Positions 23,621-33,182 are shown, numbered from the stretch's first letter. The stretch is DNA of 64,000 nucleotides from CAWCKS01 sp963763485 (GCA_963763485.1 CAVXOW010000008.1:620001-684000), one strand, 5' to 3'. Numbers and translations are program-made. Notes: a model not told the origin generated them from the letters alone.

Positions 23621-24235
23621 TCAGCCTTCCTGGCTGTTGAACAGCGCCATGCGCACCAGCTCCGACAGGCTGGCGGCTTTCATCTTGGTCATGACGTTGG
23701 CGCGGTAAATCTCGACCGTGCGATGGCTGATGCCGAGGTCGAACGCAATGGTCTTGTTGGGATGACCTGCCACCAGTCCTTTGAGGACATCGCGCTCGCG
23801 CGGCGACAGCGACTCGAGCCGGGCGCGCACGTCGGCGCGCTCCGCCTCCTTTGCCTCCTTCTCGCCCCATGACCCCAGCGATGACCGCACCGAGGCCAGC
23901 AGCGCCTCATCATCAAACGGCTTTTCGAAGAAGTCGATCGCGCCTATCTTCATGGCCTCGACCGCAAGCGGCACATCGCCATGGCCGGTCATGACGATGA
24001 CCGGCATCTTGACGCCCATCTCCTTGAGCTTCTGCAACAGCTCGGTGCCGCTGAGGCCCGGCATGCGCACATCGGTGATCACGCAGCCCGGCGCGACGGA
24101 AGGCAGTGCGGCAAGAAACGCGGTCGCCGACTCGTAGCTCGCGACGTCAAGATCGGCGCTGCGCAACAGGAACGCGAGCGATTCGCGGACGGCCTCGTCA
24201 TCGTCAATGACGTGGACAACGCTCTTAGTCGGCAT
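23621..24235 (-). CDS. fixJ: Response regulator FixJ
   Basis: A 204-residue two-domain regulator. The receiver (residues ~1-120) has DDDEAVRESL, phospho-Asp in CVITDVRMPGLSG, VIVMTGHGDVPLAVEAMK and FEKPFDD. The LuxR/GerE-type HTH domain has LSPRERDVLKGLVAG and SHRTVEIYRANVMTKM. When phosphorylated by FixL at low oxygen, FixJ activates fixK in rhizobia. The ATG at 24235 overlaps the end of fixL by 11 bases, so the pair is translationally coupled. Confidence 0.96.
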   Translation of the reverse strand: MPTKSVVHVIDDDEAVRESLAFLLRSADLDVASYESATAFLAALPSVAPGCVITDVRMPGLSGTELLQKLKEMGVKMPVIVMTGHGDVPLAVEAMKIGAIDFFEKPFDDEALLASVRSSLGSWGEKEAKEAERADVRARLESLSPRERDVLKGLVAGHPNKTIAFDLGISHRTVEIYRANVMTKMKAASLSELVRMALFNSQEG

Positions 24236-25718
24236 CCCTTGCAATCTCCGTTCCCGTCCGCAGGGTAAAGCTGAATATAGTGCCGCCGCCGGGGTTCGAT
24301 CGCGCCACGATCTGCCCGCCATGGGCTTCGACGATCGTCTTGCAAATCGAGAGCCCGACGCCCATGCCCTGCGCCTTGGTGGTGACAAAAGGCTGGAACA
24401 GCTGCGCCATCACCTCCGGTGCGATGCCGCTGCCGGTGTCGGCAACGCTGACCTCAACCATTCCCTCACCTGCCGGCCTGCTGGAAATCGTCAGCTCGCG
24501 ACGCTCCGACGAATCCATAGCTTCGATAGCATTGCGGATCAAATTTAGCATGACCTGCTGGATTTGCACCTTGTCCGTCAGCACCAAATCAACCGCCGGA
24601 TCAAGGTGATAGACCACCTGGATGCCGCGCTCCCGGGCGCCGAGCAGTCCGAGCGCGCTGGCCTCCTCGACGAGCTTGGTCAGGCTCTCGATCCGTCGCT
24701 CGGTCTCGCCGCGCGAGACGAAATCGCGCATGCGGCGGATGATCTGGCCGCCGCGCAACGCCTGATCCGCCGCCTTGCTCAGCGCTCCACGCAATTGTTC
24801 GGACTGCAGCCGCGGCTTTCGCGCGAGGATGCGCTGCGAGCCCTTCAAATAGTTCGCAATCGCCGACAAGGGCTGGTTCAACTCGTGGGCCAGCGCGGAC
24901 GCCATCTCGCCCATCGCCGTCAGCCTGGACATGTGGACCAGCTCCGACTGCAGCTCCTGCAGCCTGCGTTCCGACTGCTTGCGCTCGGACAGGTCGCGCA
25001 CGAAGCCGGTGAACAGCCGCTTGCCCTCGAAGCTGACCTCGCCGACCGTCAACTCGATCGGGAAGATCGAGCCATCGCGGCGCTTGCCGGAGATGATGCG
25101 GCCGAGCCCAATGATGCGCCGGTCACCGGTGCGCTTGTAACGCTCCATGTAGCTGTCGTGCTGTTCGGCATGCGGGCTCGGCATCAGCATCGCGACGTTC
25201 CTGCCGATCACCTCGCTCGCGTCGTAGCCAAACAGGCGCTCGGCCGCGGAACTGAATGACTGGATCATGCCGCGATCGTCGATCACGATCATGCCGTCGG
25301 GGACGGTCTCGAGCACCAGCTCGAGCTGCGCTTCGCGCATGCGCAAGTCGTGCTCGACCCGCTTGAGATTGGTGATGTCGTTGCCGACCTCGATGACGGT
25401 CGCATGGTCACCGTCGCGCCTGAGGAACCAGCGGCTCTGCACCACGATGGCGCGGCCGTCCTTGTGGCGGCGGACCAGTTCTCCGGCCCACTCGCCGTGG
25501 TCACTCAACGCATTGGCGATGGCTCCCTGCAATTCCGGCAGGCGGGTCTTCAGAAGCTCATTCGAATTCCGCTCGAGCGCCTCGGCGGACGAGAACCCAT
25601 AGAGATGCTCCAGCCCGCCAGCCCAGTAGATAATCGTGCCATCAAGCTCGCGCACCATGACCGGGGCGAGCTCGAGGGCCTGGTCTCGACGATCGCTATG
25701 TCTTTCTAAGATTCCCAC
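24225..25718 (-). CDS. fixL: Oxygen-sensing histidine kinase FixL
   Basis: A 497-residue soluble kinase. It has two PAS domains (residues ~10-130 and ~135-255), the second being the heme PAS with the proximal His in EQHDSYMERY and the IIGLGRIISGKRRDG loop, then the H-box GEMASALAHELNQPLSAI, N-box NLIRNAIEAM and G boxes DTGSGIAPE and GMGVGLSICKTIVEAHGG. No membrane segments are seen, as in Bradyrhizobium FixL. Oxygen bound to the heme inhibits the kinase. The start is a GTG at 25718; an ATG at MVRELDG would truncate the first PAS, so the earlier start is kept. Confidence 0.95.
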   Translation of the reverse strand: MGILERHSDRRDQALELAPVMVRELDGTIIYWAGGLEHLYGFSSAEALERNSNELLKTRLPELQGAIANALSDHGEWAGELVRRHKDGRAIVVQSRWFLRRDGDHATVIEVGNDITNLKRVEHDLRMREAQLELVLETVPDGMIVIDDRGMIQSFSSAAERLFGYDASEVIGRNVAMLMPSPHAEQHDSYMERYKRTGDRRIIGLGRIISGKRRDGSIFPIELTVGEVSFEGKRLFTGFVRDLSERKQSERRLQELQSELVHMSRLTAMGEMASALAHELNQPLSAIANYLKGSQRILARKPRLQSEQLRGALSKAADQALRGGQIIRRMRDFVSRGETERRIESLTKLVEEASALGLLGARERGIQVVYHLDPAVDLVLTDKVQIQQVMLNLIRNAIEAMDSSERRELTISSRPAGEGMVEVSVADTGSGIAPEVMAQLFQPFVTTKAQGMGVGLSICKTIVEAHGGQIVARSNPGGGTIFSFTLRTGTEIARDAD

Positions 25719-25861
25719 GGATGTTTCTGCCGCTGTTGAAAATCATCTCTCCGGAGCAAGACTAATCCATGGTGCTGCATTCCCGGCCTAAGGAGAGTTA
25801 CGGAGGCCGCGCACTGAACCCTTGGCAACGCAACAGCCTCGTCAACGTCTCGCGGCTTCGC

Positions 25862-25996
25862 CTACATGCAGCACGGCGGCAGACGCTCCAGATAGGCCTG
25901 CAACAGCTCGACCAGATTCTTGCGCCCGAGAACGCGGCGCGCGGCGCGAAGCACCCGCCTCGGCAGCGCCAACGGATGCTGCAGCGCGTTATCCAT
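25862..25996 (-). CDS. Possible 44-residue basic protein downstream of the stress-protein gene
   Basis: The ATG overlaps the stop of the universal stress protein gene (ATGGATAA), a sign of translational coupling. The product is MDNALQHPLALPRRVLRAA followed by a helix-forming NLVELLQAYLERLPPCCM ending in two cysteines. No family is recognised. If real it would share the FixK-controlled transcript of the stress protein. Confidence 0.4.
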   Translation of the reverse strand: MDNALQHPLALPRRVLRAARRVLGRKNLVELLQAYLERLPPCCM

Positions 25997-26831
25997 GGGA
26001 CAGCAAGGTCCAGCACGGCGGATCGGTGAGCACGCTCAACGTCGCGCCGCCCAGGACAAACTCGCGCATGCGCGAATGGCCGTACGCACCCATCACCAAC
26101 AGATCGATCTTGTGCTTCGAAACGTAGGATTTGAAGGCCTGGCCGATGGTCTGGTCGCGGCCCTTTTCGATGGCATCGATCTCGGCGTCGATGCCGTGGC
26201 GGCTCAAATGCTTGGCCAGATCGACGCCGGTCCGGAAGGTCTCGAACGTCTTGTCGTTCTCGACGCTGAAGACACGAACCTTGGCCGCGCGCTGCAGCAG
26301 CGGCAGTGCGTCGGCGACGGCACGCGCGGCAGGCCTGCTTGAATCCCAAGCGATCGCGACGCGATCGAAGGTGGATCGTTCGGCCTTGCGCGCGCCTGAC
26401 GGAGCGACCAGCGCGGGCGCGCCGCCGGCAAAAACCAGCCGTTCGACGAGGTCACGGTCGCCGTCGTTGTCCTCGTGCAGCGGGATCACACACAAATCCT
26501 TGACCCGAGCCTCCTCGACCACGCGTGCGCCCGCGTCCACATAGACCGATTTTTCGACGCGGCACTCACTGGAAATGCCCGCGTTTTCGGCGATCGAGCG
26601 GAAGGTTTGTGCCAGATCCTGCGCGTTCTTTCGGCTCTTGGCGTTCTCCTGATCGAGGAAGGCGCCGATCTCCGCCCCTTCAAAATAGAGGCCGGGACCG
26701 ACCTCGATCTCGAGCACGACGGCGGTCAGTGTGGCGCCGAGATGCCCCGCGAGACCCGCGGCAGAGCGGATCACCTCGGACGGGGCGGCTTTCGGGTAAC
26801 TCACAAGCGGAAGCAGAATGTCTTTGATCAC
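25989..26831 (-). CDS. Universal stress protein, tandem UspA domains
   Basis: A 280-residue protein with two Usp folds; the C-terminal one keeps the nucleotide-binding pattern G-2x-G-9x-G(S/T) in MGAYGHSRMREFVLGGAT, the N-terminal one has lost it. The GTG start at 26831 (V-IKDILLPLV) has CAGGAG 9 bases upstream, while the ATG at 26879 has no clear RBS and would add a non-family N-terminus. A FixK box centred ~66 bp from this GTG supports it. Tandem Usp proteins of this type are commonly oxygen-limitation induced. Confidence 0.9.
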   Translation of the reverse strand: MIKDILLPLVSYPKAAPSEVIRSAAGLAGHLGATLTAVVLEIEVGPGLYFEGAEIGAFLDQENAKSRKNAQDLAQTFRSIAENAGISSECRVEKSVYVDAGARVVEEARVKDLCVIPLHEDNDGDRDLVERLVFAGGAPALVAPSGARKAERSTFDRVAIAWDSSRPAARAVADALPLLQRAAKVRVFSVENDKTFETFRTGVDLAKHLSRHGIDAEIDAIEKGRDQTIGQAFKSYVSKHKIDLLVMGAYGHSRMREFVLGGATLSVLTDPPCWTLLSHG

Positions 26832-26890
26832 GGCAGAAGTCTCCTGAGGCAAATTGAGCCGCAAATTCCTCTGATCCATCCATGGCCGCC

Positions 26891-26904
26891 TTGATTCAGC
26901 TCAA
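26891..26904 (-). promoter_or_regulatory. FixK box upstream of the universal stress protein
   Basis: TTGATTCAGCTCAA, centred ~66 bp from the GTG start at 26831, lying between this gene and the broken kinase. Confidence 0.75.
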
Positions 26905-26910
26905 GCCGAG

Positions 26911-28765
26911 CTAGGGCGTCTCCTCGACCTCGTCGGCCACAACCGCGCGCAGGGTGAAACGGAAGATCGTGCCGCCGTCCGGATTGGGCTCGGCGGTGAT
27001 CTGGCCGCCGTGTGCTTCAATGATCGTGCGCGACAATGATAGGCCGATCCCCATCCCATGGGCCTTGGTGGTGACGAACGGCTGGAACAGCCTGGACGCG
27101 ACATCATGAGCAAGACCAGGACCGGTATCGGCGACGCTGACCATCAACATGCTGCCGTCGGACGGATTCGTCGAGATCAGGATCTCGCGCCGTTCCGTGG
27201 CCTGCAGGGCCTCAATGGCATTGCGCAGCAGGTTCAACAGCACCTGCTGGATTTGCACCCGGTCCACAACGACAAGATCGACACTCGGCTCGAGCGTCAT
27301 GTCGACCTGAACGCCCTGTTGGCCGGCAGTCGCCAGAGCCAGCGCGATGGTCTCTTCGATGATCCGCCTGATGCTCTCGACGCGCTTGTCGGTTTCGCCG
27401 CGGGCGACGAACTCGCGCAGCCGCTGAATCACGGCGCCGGCGCGCATCGACTGGTCAGCGGCCTTGGCGAGCGCGTCACTGATCAACGCGACTTTGGGGT
27501 CCGAGACGCCCTGCAACAGGCGTCGTGAGCCACGCAGATAGTTGGTCATCGCCGACAGCGGCTGATTGAGCTCGTGAGCAAGCGCCGAGGCCATCTCGCC
27601 CATGGTGCTCAGGCGCGACATGTGCAGCAGTTCCGACTGCACCTCATGCAGCAGCCGCTCACGCTCCTGCCGCTGCGACAAATCACGGATGAAGCCGATG
27701 AATTGCCGGCGGCCGCTAAGCTGAACCTCGCCGACTCCGAGTTCCATCGGGAAGGTGGTCTCGTCCTTGCGCTGACCGACCACCACGCGACCGATGCCGA
27801 TGATACGCCGCTCGCCTGTCCGGAGATAACGTGCAAGGTAGCCATCATGCTGTTCGCGATGCGGAGCAGGCATCAGGGCACTGACGTTCCGGCCTGCGAT
27901 TTCATCTGCCTTGTAGCCGAACAGGATCTCCGCCGTCGCGCTGAACGATTAAATCACGCCTCGTTCGTCGATGATGATCATCGCATCCGGCACCGTGTCG
28001 AGAATCGCCTGCAGGTGCGCTTCGCGGTTCCTGAGGCCTGAACTCGCTCCGCGCCAGTTCCTCGTTGGCGGCTTGCAGCTGGGCCACCGTGCGCCGGCGC
28101 TCCAGCAGATAGGCGCCGAGCGCCGCACAGAGCAAAGCGAGGATGACCATCGCGCCGGTCGACACCGTCGCCAGCACTGCGGAGCGGTCGACGTTGCGCT
28201 GTCGCTCATCGAGCAGAGCCAACTCGGAATCGCGCAATTCGCCAAGCTTGTTCTCGATCAGCGGCGTCAGCTGCCGCGAACGCGCCGTGGTCAGGATGGC
28301 GAGCGCCTCCTGCAGGCGGTTCGGCCCAAGGGCAACCACCTCGGCGAATTCGGCGAGGCGCGCGTCGATACTCGGGCGCAGTTCATCGAGCCTTGCGATT
28401 TGCGCGGGGTTGTCTGATGTCAGCTGCCGCAACGTCGCAAGGGTGTTGGGCAGGCTATCGCGGGCCTGGGTATAGGAACTGAGGTAGCTGGCATCGCCGG
28501 TCAAGAGGAAGCCGCGCTCGCCCAATTCGGCGGTCAGTAACTGGCGTTCGGCGGCAGCAAGATTGCGCAGCACCTCGTTGGTGTGTTCGACAAAGGCGAA
28601 GCTTTGGCGCAGCCTCGTCAGATTGACGCCGAGGAAAATCGCGGCAATAGCAAACAGTACAAGGGCGAATGCCAACAATCCGGTGATGCTGCCAAAGAAG
28701 GGCCGTCGCGAGATCTTGGTCGCGGTTTCGACTGCTGCCGGTGCCGTCACTTTTGCGTCGCTCAT
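26911..28765 (-). pseudogene. Second FixL-like histidine kinase with CHASE3 sensor, disrupted
   Basis: Reconstructed, this is a membrane kinase: an N-terminal helix, a periplasmic CHASE3-like domain (VEHTNEVLRNLAAAERQLLTAE), a second helix (GAMVILALLCAALGAYLL), a FixL-type heme PAS (REQHDGYLARYLRTGERR, IIGIGR), then H-box SALAHELNQPLSAMTNYL and intact G boxes. As read it is broken twice: an extra base in AA at 28041-28042, and a TAA at 27949-27951 where the related FixL has Gln (GVI-stop-SFSATAE versus GMIQSFSSAAE). The part after the stop retains the kinase core but only part of the PAS. The start at 28765 (MSDAKVT) is preferred to the longer frame. A paralogue of fixL one gene away. Confidence 0.8.
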
Positions 28766-28863
28766 TGCGGGCCGAGAATAGGCCGCAAACCGGGCGGCAG
28801 ACAACGCCTTGAAAGGTATCGCCCGTTGCCCTAACTGGCCCAATCAGCTAAAGAAAACGCGCC

Positions 28864-28940
28864 GCACCCGTAGCTCAGCTGGATAGAGCGTTGCCCTCCG
28901 AAGGCAAAGGTCACACGTTCGAATCGTGTCGGGTGCGCCA
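28864..28940 (+). tRNA. tRNA-Arg (anticodon CCG)
   Basis: A 77-base cloverleaf. The acceptor stem GCACCCG pairs with CGGGTGC, followed by G and an encoded CCA. The D arm is AGCTCAGCTGGATAGAGCG, the anticodon stem TTGCC/GGCAA encloses loop CTCCGAA, and the T arm contains GTTCGAATC. It lies between the broken kinase and an ABC transporter operon. Confidence 0.97.
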
Positions 28941-28966
28941 GTCTCTCCCGGTTCAAAGGCCGCCCG

Positions 28967-29731
28967 TCACTCCTCGGCAATTCTGGCGCGATAGTGCCAG
29001 AACAGCAGGCGTTCCTCGACAAGGCGCAGGCCGAGATTGACGATCAGCCCCATGATGGCAATCGCGACGATGCCAGCGAGCCCCGACGCGACGTAAAAGC
29101 TCTCCTGGCTGCGCTGGACGAAGGCGCCGATGCCGTTGGTCGACAGCAGCATCTCGGAGGTGATGGTGACGAGGAGCGATGCGGTAACGCCGAGCCTGAG
29201 CCCGGTGACGATGCCCGGCATGGCAGCCGGCAAGTCGATCAGCGCCATCTGCTCGACCTTCGAAAAACGCAAGGAGCGGCCGACCCGCTCCAGCATCGGC
29301 GGGGCCTGGCGCACCGTCTCGATCGTGTTGATGAGAATGTTCGGGACCATGGCGTAGGAAATCACCGCGATCTTGGCGACGTCGCCGACGCCGGCGAGCA
29401 GCATCACGATCGGGATCACCGCCGGCGGTGGAATTGTCACAAGAAATTCCAGGATCGGATCGACGATCAGCCCGAGCGCGCGCAGCCGGCCGCAGGCGAC
29501 GCCGAACGGCACCATGACAAGGACCGAGAGGCCGAACGCGGTGAAGGCACGGCGCAGCGTGTTGCCGAGTTCCATCGCGATGCCGGAGAAATTCTGGACG
29601 ATCGCGATCGCGGTCTGCCAGGGGCCGGGGAACAGCACCGTATCGTAGGACCAGCTCACCAGCTGCCAGAGGCCGAGCACCAGCACGATCGACAGCAGTG
29701 CAAACGGATCGATGATCCGCCGCGAAGTCAT
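28967..29731 (-). CDS. ABC transporter permease (SsuC/TauC-like), copy 1
   Basis: A 254-residue permease with about six helices and the EAA loop region (ALIDLPAAMPGIVTGLRLGV) of the nitrate/sulfonate/taurine uptake family. Last gene of a four-gene operon (binding protein, ATPase, permease, permease); its start overlaps the preceding permease by 4 bases. Two different permeases imply a heterodimeric pore. The substrate cannot be read from sequence. Confidence 0.9.
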   Translation of the reverse strand: MTSRRIIDPFALLSIVLVLGLWQLVSWSYDTVLFPGPWQTAIAIVQNFSGIAMELGNTLRRAFTAFGLSVLVMVPFGVACGRLRALGLIVDPILEFLVTIPPPAVIPIVMLLAGVGDVAKIAVISYAMVPNILINTIETVRQAPPMLERVGRSLRFSKVEQMALIDLPAAMPGIVTGLRLGVTASLLVTITSEMLLSTNGIGAFVQRSQESFYVASGLAGIVAIAIMGLIVNLGLRLVEERLLFWHYRARIAEE

Positions 29732-30489
29732 GCCGCCTCCGCCATCATGCGCACGTGCCAGCCGATTGTCAGCCGGCGCAGCATCAGCACCATTTCATTG
29801 AAGATCATGCCGTTCAGGCCGCACAGCATGGTCAGCGCGAAAACGTCGGCAACGCGCAGCGCGAAGGCGCGTTCGAACAGGAGATAGCCGACGCCGTCCT
29901 GGCCTGCGAACAGGTCGGTCACGACGGACCCGATCAGGCTGACGGTCGCCGCGATGCGGATGCCGATGAAGATTTGCGGCAGCGCCTGCGGCAGCACGAC
30001 CGACCATATCAGCTCGGATTTGCTATAGCCGAACGCGCGGCCCGTCCGCAGCAGCATGTCGCTCGTTCCGGCAAACGCCGCCATGGTGTTGAAATAGACC
30101 GGCCACACCGCAGCGAACACGATGACGAAGAGATAGAGTTTGATGCCGAAGCCGATCGCAAACACCGAGATCGGAATGATCGCTGCCGGCGGCAGGGGGC
30201 GCAGCAGTTCCGACCACGGACGCATCATGCGCTGGAACGCCGGTACCAGCGCTCCGAGCGCGCCCAATGCGATGCCGAGCGGCACGGTCAGTGCGAAGCC
30301 GGCCAGCGCCCGCGCCAGCGTGAGTCCATTCGCGGCCATGTCGTCGCGCGACGTGAGAATTCTGACCAGCGCTTGCAGCGCCTGCGCCGGCGTCGGCAGG
30401 TAGCGCTCCGGCGCGACCTCGAGCCAGACCGCGATCTGCCAGACGCCAACGACCAGCGCGAGCGCCACGCCGCGGCGCAACCAGGTCAT
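29728..30489 (-). CDS. ABC transporter permease (SsuC/TauC-like), copy 2
   Basis: A 253-residue permease of the same family as its downstream neighbour, with the EAA-type segment SVVLPQALPQIFIGIRIAATVSLIGS. About six helices. Overlaps both the ATPase gene upstream and the next permease by 4 bases each, so translation of the set is coupled. Confidence 0.9.
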   Translation of the reverse strand: MTWLRRGVALALVVGVWQIAVWLEVAPERYLPTPAQALQALVRILTSRDDMAANGLTLARALAGFALTVPLGIALGALGALVPAFQRMMRPWSELLRPLPPAAIIPISVFAIGFGIKLYLFVIVFAAVWPVYFNTMAAFAGTSDMLLRTGRAFGYSKSELIWSVVLPQALPQIFIGIRIAATVSLIGSVVTDLFAGQDGVGYLLFERAFALRVADVFALTMLCGLNGMIFNEMVLMLRRLTIGWHVRMMAEAA

Positions 30490-31334
30490 GACGCGGAACC
30501 GGCGCCGCTGCGTTCGCGGCGGATGTAGGACAGCACCTCGTGGCGGATTTCGAGGAAGCGCGGTTTTTCACGGGTCTCGATCTGGTCGCGTGGCCGGGGC
30601 AATTCCACCATGATCTCGCGTGCCACGCGGGTCGGACGCCTCGAGAGCACGACGATGCGATCGCCCATGTAAGTCGCTTCCTCGACGTCGTGGGTGACGA
30701 GCACGCAGGTCTGGCCATAACGGCTGGCGATCCCGAGCAGAAGGTCCTGCAGGTCAGCGCGCGTCTGCGCATCAACCGATGCGAGCGGTTCATCGAGCAG
30801 CAACAGCCGTGAGCGCGACGCCAGCCCACGCGCGATCGCGACGCGCTGCTGCATGCCGCCTGACAATTGCCAGGGATAATGCCGCTCGAAGCCCGTAAGC
30901 CCGACGGACTCCAGCAACGCCATCGCCTGCTCGGTTTTCTCGGCCGTGGATTGTCCCTTGAAGCGGTGCATGCCGAACAGGACATTGCCGAGATTGGTTT
31001 TCCACGGCAGCAGCGAGCGGCTGTAATCCTGGAACACGATCGCCATACCTTCCGGCGTGCGGTCGCGGACGCGAGCGCCCGCGAAGTCCACGACACCGCC
31101 ATCGGCGGGCAGCAAGCCAGCAAGCGCGAGCAGCAGGGTGGTCTTGCCGCACCCGGACGGCCCGACAACCGAGACGAACTCGCCTTTGCGAACGCTGAAG
31201 CTGACATCCGCCAGCACCTCTACGCGCGGCGGTCCCGTAAATGCCTTGCGGAGGGCCTCGACCTTGAGCAGCGGCGCCGCTGAAGGATCTGACGCTGTTC
31301 CGGTGCGCGCCGCCATCGCATCCTCTACGCGCAT
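30486..31334 (-). CDS. ABC transporter ATP-binding protein (SsuB/TauB-like)
   Basis: A 282-residue ATPase with Walker A GPSGCGKTT, Q-loop VFQDYSRSLLPWKTNLGNV, signature LSGGMQQRVAIARGLA, Walker B LLLLDEPLASVD and the switch His in VLVTHDVEEATYMGD. The PWKT after the Q-loop is typical of the nitrate/sulfonate/taurine subfamily. It starts 14 bases after the binding-protein gene; an ATG five codons later is also possible. Confidence 0.92.
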   Translation of the reverse strand: MRVEDAMAARTGTASDPSAAPLLKVEALRKAFTGPPRVEVLADVSFSVRKGEFVSVVGPSGCGKTTLLLALAGLLPADGGVVDFAGARVRDRTPEGMAIVFQDYSRSLLPWKTNLGNVLFGMHRFKGQSTAEKTEQAMALLESVGLTGFERHYPWQLSGGMQQRVAIARGLASRSRLLLLDEPLASVDAQTRADLQDLLLGIASRYGQTCVLVTHDVEEATYMGDRIVVLSRRPTRVAREIMVELPRPRDQIETREKPRFLEIRHEVLSYIRRERSGAGSAS

Positions 31335-31348
31335 TGGATCAGCTTTCG

Positions 31349-32344
31349 TCAGAACGGCAGCGTCGCGATCACGTCCTCGACCGGAAAGCTCTTGGTCATC
31401 ATCCCGGTGCGGATCAGCGTATCATAGGCCGGCGTCGCTGCCTCCCTGGTGATCGCCAGCGTCTCGAACCACGCCTCGGGAACGGTCTTGGCCGTCGCCT
31501 CGTCCATACCCGCAATCTTCATCACCAGTTCCAGCCGAAGTTTTGGATCGGCGTGGACCTCCTTTTGCGCGCGCAGGAACGCGCGGCCGAAGGCAAGCGC
31601 GGTCTTCTCGTTCTTCGCGAGCCACTCGTCCGAGGCAAAATAGACGCTCGCGGTAGCCGCCTTGGTGCGGCTGTCGCTCAGCGTGCCGACGTCGAGGACC
31701 TTCGCACCGATCGCCTTGTTGGCCATGATCGCCGCATGCATCGGCTGGATCGTGACGGCGACGTCGGCGTTGCCGAGTTCGAGCGCGGCCTGCATCTGCG
31801 GAAACGGCACCGTGACCTTCTTCACGTCATCCCAGCTCAAACCCGCCTTCTGCAACCGGTCGCGGATCGCGAGTTCGCCCGCCGTTCCGAACGCGTTGAT
31901 CATCACGGTCTTGCCCTTGAGGTCGGCAAACGAGTTGATCCCCGACTTTGCCGAAGCTTCAATGAAGGTCCCATAGTGATCCGGAGGGCCTTCCTGATCC
32001 GCAGTCATGAAGGCCTTGACCTTGACGCCGTTCGAACGGGCGAAGATCGGTACAGTGGTCGCGGCCCAACCGATATCGGCCTGACCCGAAGCGACCGCAG
32101 ATACGGCAGCGGCGCCGGTCGCCACGCGTACGAGTTCGAGATCGAGCCCGGCTTCCTTGAAGTAACCCTTGTCGATGCCGTGATAGAGCCCGAGCACGAC
32201 GGTGTTCTGGAAATTCGAAACGCGGAGTGGCGTGAGTTGCTGTGCCTGCAGCGAGCCGGGACGAATCGCGGCACTCAAGACAAGCGCTACCGCAAGCACC
32301 ATCCACGTTGCACGCAAGCTGGCAACGCCACGCTTCTGTTTCAT
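31349..32344 (-). CDS. ABC transporter periplasmic substrate-binding protein (NMT1/SsuA-like)
   Basis: A 331-residue protein with a Sec signal ending near LQAQQL and the family pattern YHGIDKGYFKEAGLDLELV, ASGQADIGWAATTVPI and LKGKTVMINAFGTAGE. RBS GGAGGAAG precedes the ATG. First gene of the uptake operon and divergent from a TetR-type regulator, its probable controller. Family members bind taurine, sulfonates, thiamine precursors or nitrate; the ligand here is unknown. Confidence 0.9.
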   Translation of the reverse strand: MKQKRGVASLRATWMVLAVALVLSAAIRPGSLQAQQLTPLRVSNFQNTVVLGLYHGIDKGYFKEAGLDLELVRVATGAAAVSAVASGQADIGWAATTVPIFARSNGVKVKAFMTADQEGPPDHYGTFIEASAKSGINSFADLKGKTVMINAFGTAGELAIRDRLQKAGLSWDDVKKVTVPFPQMQAALELGNADVAVTIQPMHAAIMANKAIGAKVLDVGTLSDSRTKAATASVYFASDEWLAKNEKTALAFGRAFLRAQKEVHADPKLRLELVMKIAGMDEATAKTVPEAWFETLAITREAATPAYDTLIRTGMMTKSFPVEDVIATLPF

Positions 32345-32448
32345 GGCTTCCTCCCCCGAGACCGCCCGTGACCCACGCCTGCCATGACGACTTGTGGCAA
32401 AGCGAAGTCAGATTTTTGCGTTATTTTATGAGCTTATGTATGAATAGA

Positions 32449-32460
32449 GAACCATGGTTC
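32449..32460. promoter_or_regulatory. Palindrome overlapping the TetR-type regulator start codon
   Basis: GAACCATGGTTC is a perfect 12-bp palindrome containing the ATG at 32454, with weaker flanking symmetry (ATGA / TCAT). In this divergent region it is a candidate autoregulatory operator. The remaining ~100 bp to the binding-protein gene is AT-richer and probably holds both promoters. Confidence 0.45.
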
Positions 32461-33152
32461 ATATTTCTGGTCAAGCACAAGACGCTGCCCTGGACGAACC
32501 CGGATTCGAGGGCGTTTATCCGGTGCGGCAAACGCGCGGGCGGCGGACACGCGACCGCCTCCTCAATGCCGGTCAAAAGCTGATCGCCAGGCATTCCGTC
32601 GACGCGCTTTCGGTCGCCGATATTGCGCGTGGGGCAAATTGCTCGGTCGGCTCGTTCTATCTGCGCTTCCGCGACAAGGACGCGTTCTTCCGTGCCTTGA
32701 TCGCGCAATATCTGTCGGAAGGCCGCGCGGCGACTCTCGCGCTCTACACAAATCACGACCACGATGGCCTCATCCATGCACTCGTCATCGAGACCGCCGA
32801 GCGTTTCCGCCGCTACGCCGGCTTGATCCGTTCGGCGATCCGGATGCGGATGGACGACAGCGCGATCTGGGATCCAATTCGGAACAGCGGCCATTTCAAC
32901 GCCGGCTGCTTCATCGATCGGCTTGCCGCCTATCATGGCCGACCGGTAACGGCCGAACAGGAACTTTCAGTGCGGTTCGCGTTCCAGATGCTTTATGGCA
33001 CGCTGAACAACGCAATCATCAACCAGCCGGGACCACTCGACATCGAAGACCCGGCATTCGTGCAGCAGCTCGAGCGGGCGTTTCGCCTGGTGTTGAATGC
33101 GGCGGGCGTTTGGCCGCTGTCGGGAGATGATTTCCACGGCGTGAGCTGTTGA
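32454..33152 (+). CDS. TetR/AcrR-family transcriptional regulator
   Basis: A 232-residue regulator with an N-terminal HTH (RDRLLNAGQKLIARHSVDAL then VADIARGANCSVGSFYLRF) and a C-terminal ligand-binding helical domain. The F-R-D-K-D-AFF pattern after the recognition helix is typical. Divergent orientation suggests it represses the adjacent ABC uptake operon. The N-terminal ~25 residues before the HTH are longer than usual, so a later start remains possible. Confidence 0.88.
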   Translation: MVHISGQAQDAALDEPGFEGVYPVRQTRGRRTRDRLLNAGQKLIARHSVDALSVADIARGANCSVGSFYLRFRDKDAFFRALIAQYLSEGRAATLALYTNHDHDGLIHALVIETAERFRRYAGLIRSAIRMRMDDSAIWDPIRNSGHFNAGCFIDRLAAYHGRPVTAEQELSVRFAFQMLYGTLNNAIINQPGPLDIEDPAFVQQLERAFRLVLNAAGVWPLSGDDFHGVSC

Positions 33153-33182
33153 TCGTGGCGCCTCCGCGCCAGCTTCGTTCAT

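Noticed and set aside
28864..28940. tRNA-Arg as an integration site for a genomic island
   Set aside because: No integrase, no partial tRNA duplicate and no direct repeat of the tRNA 3' end was found in the window.
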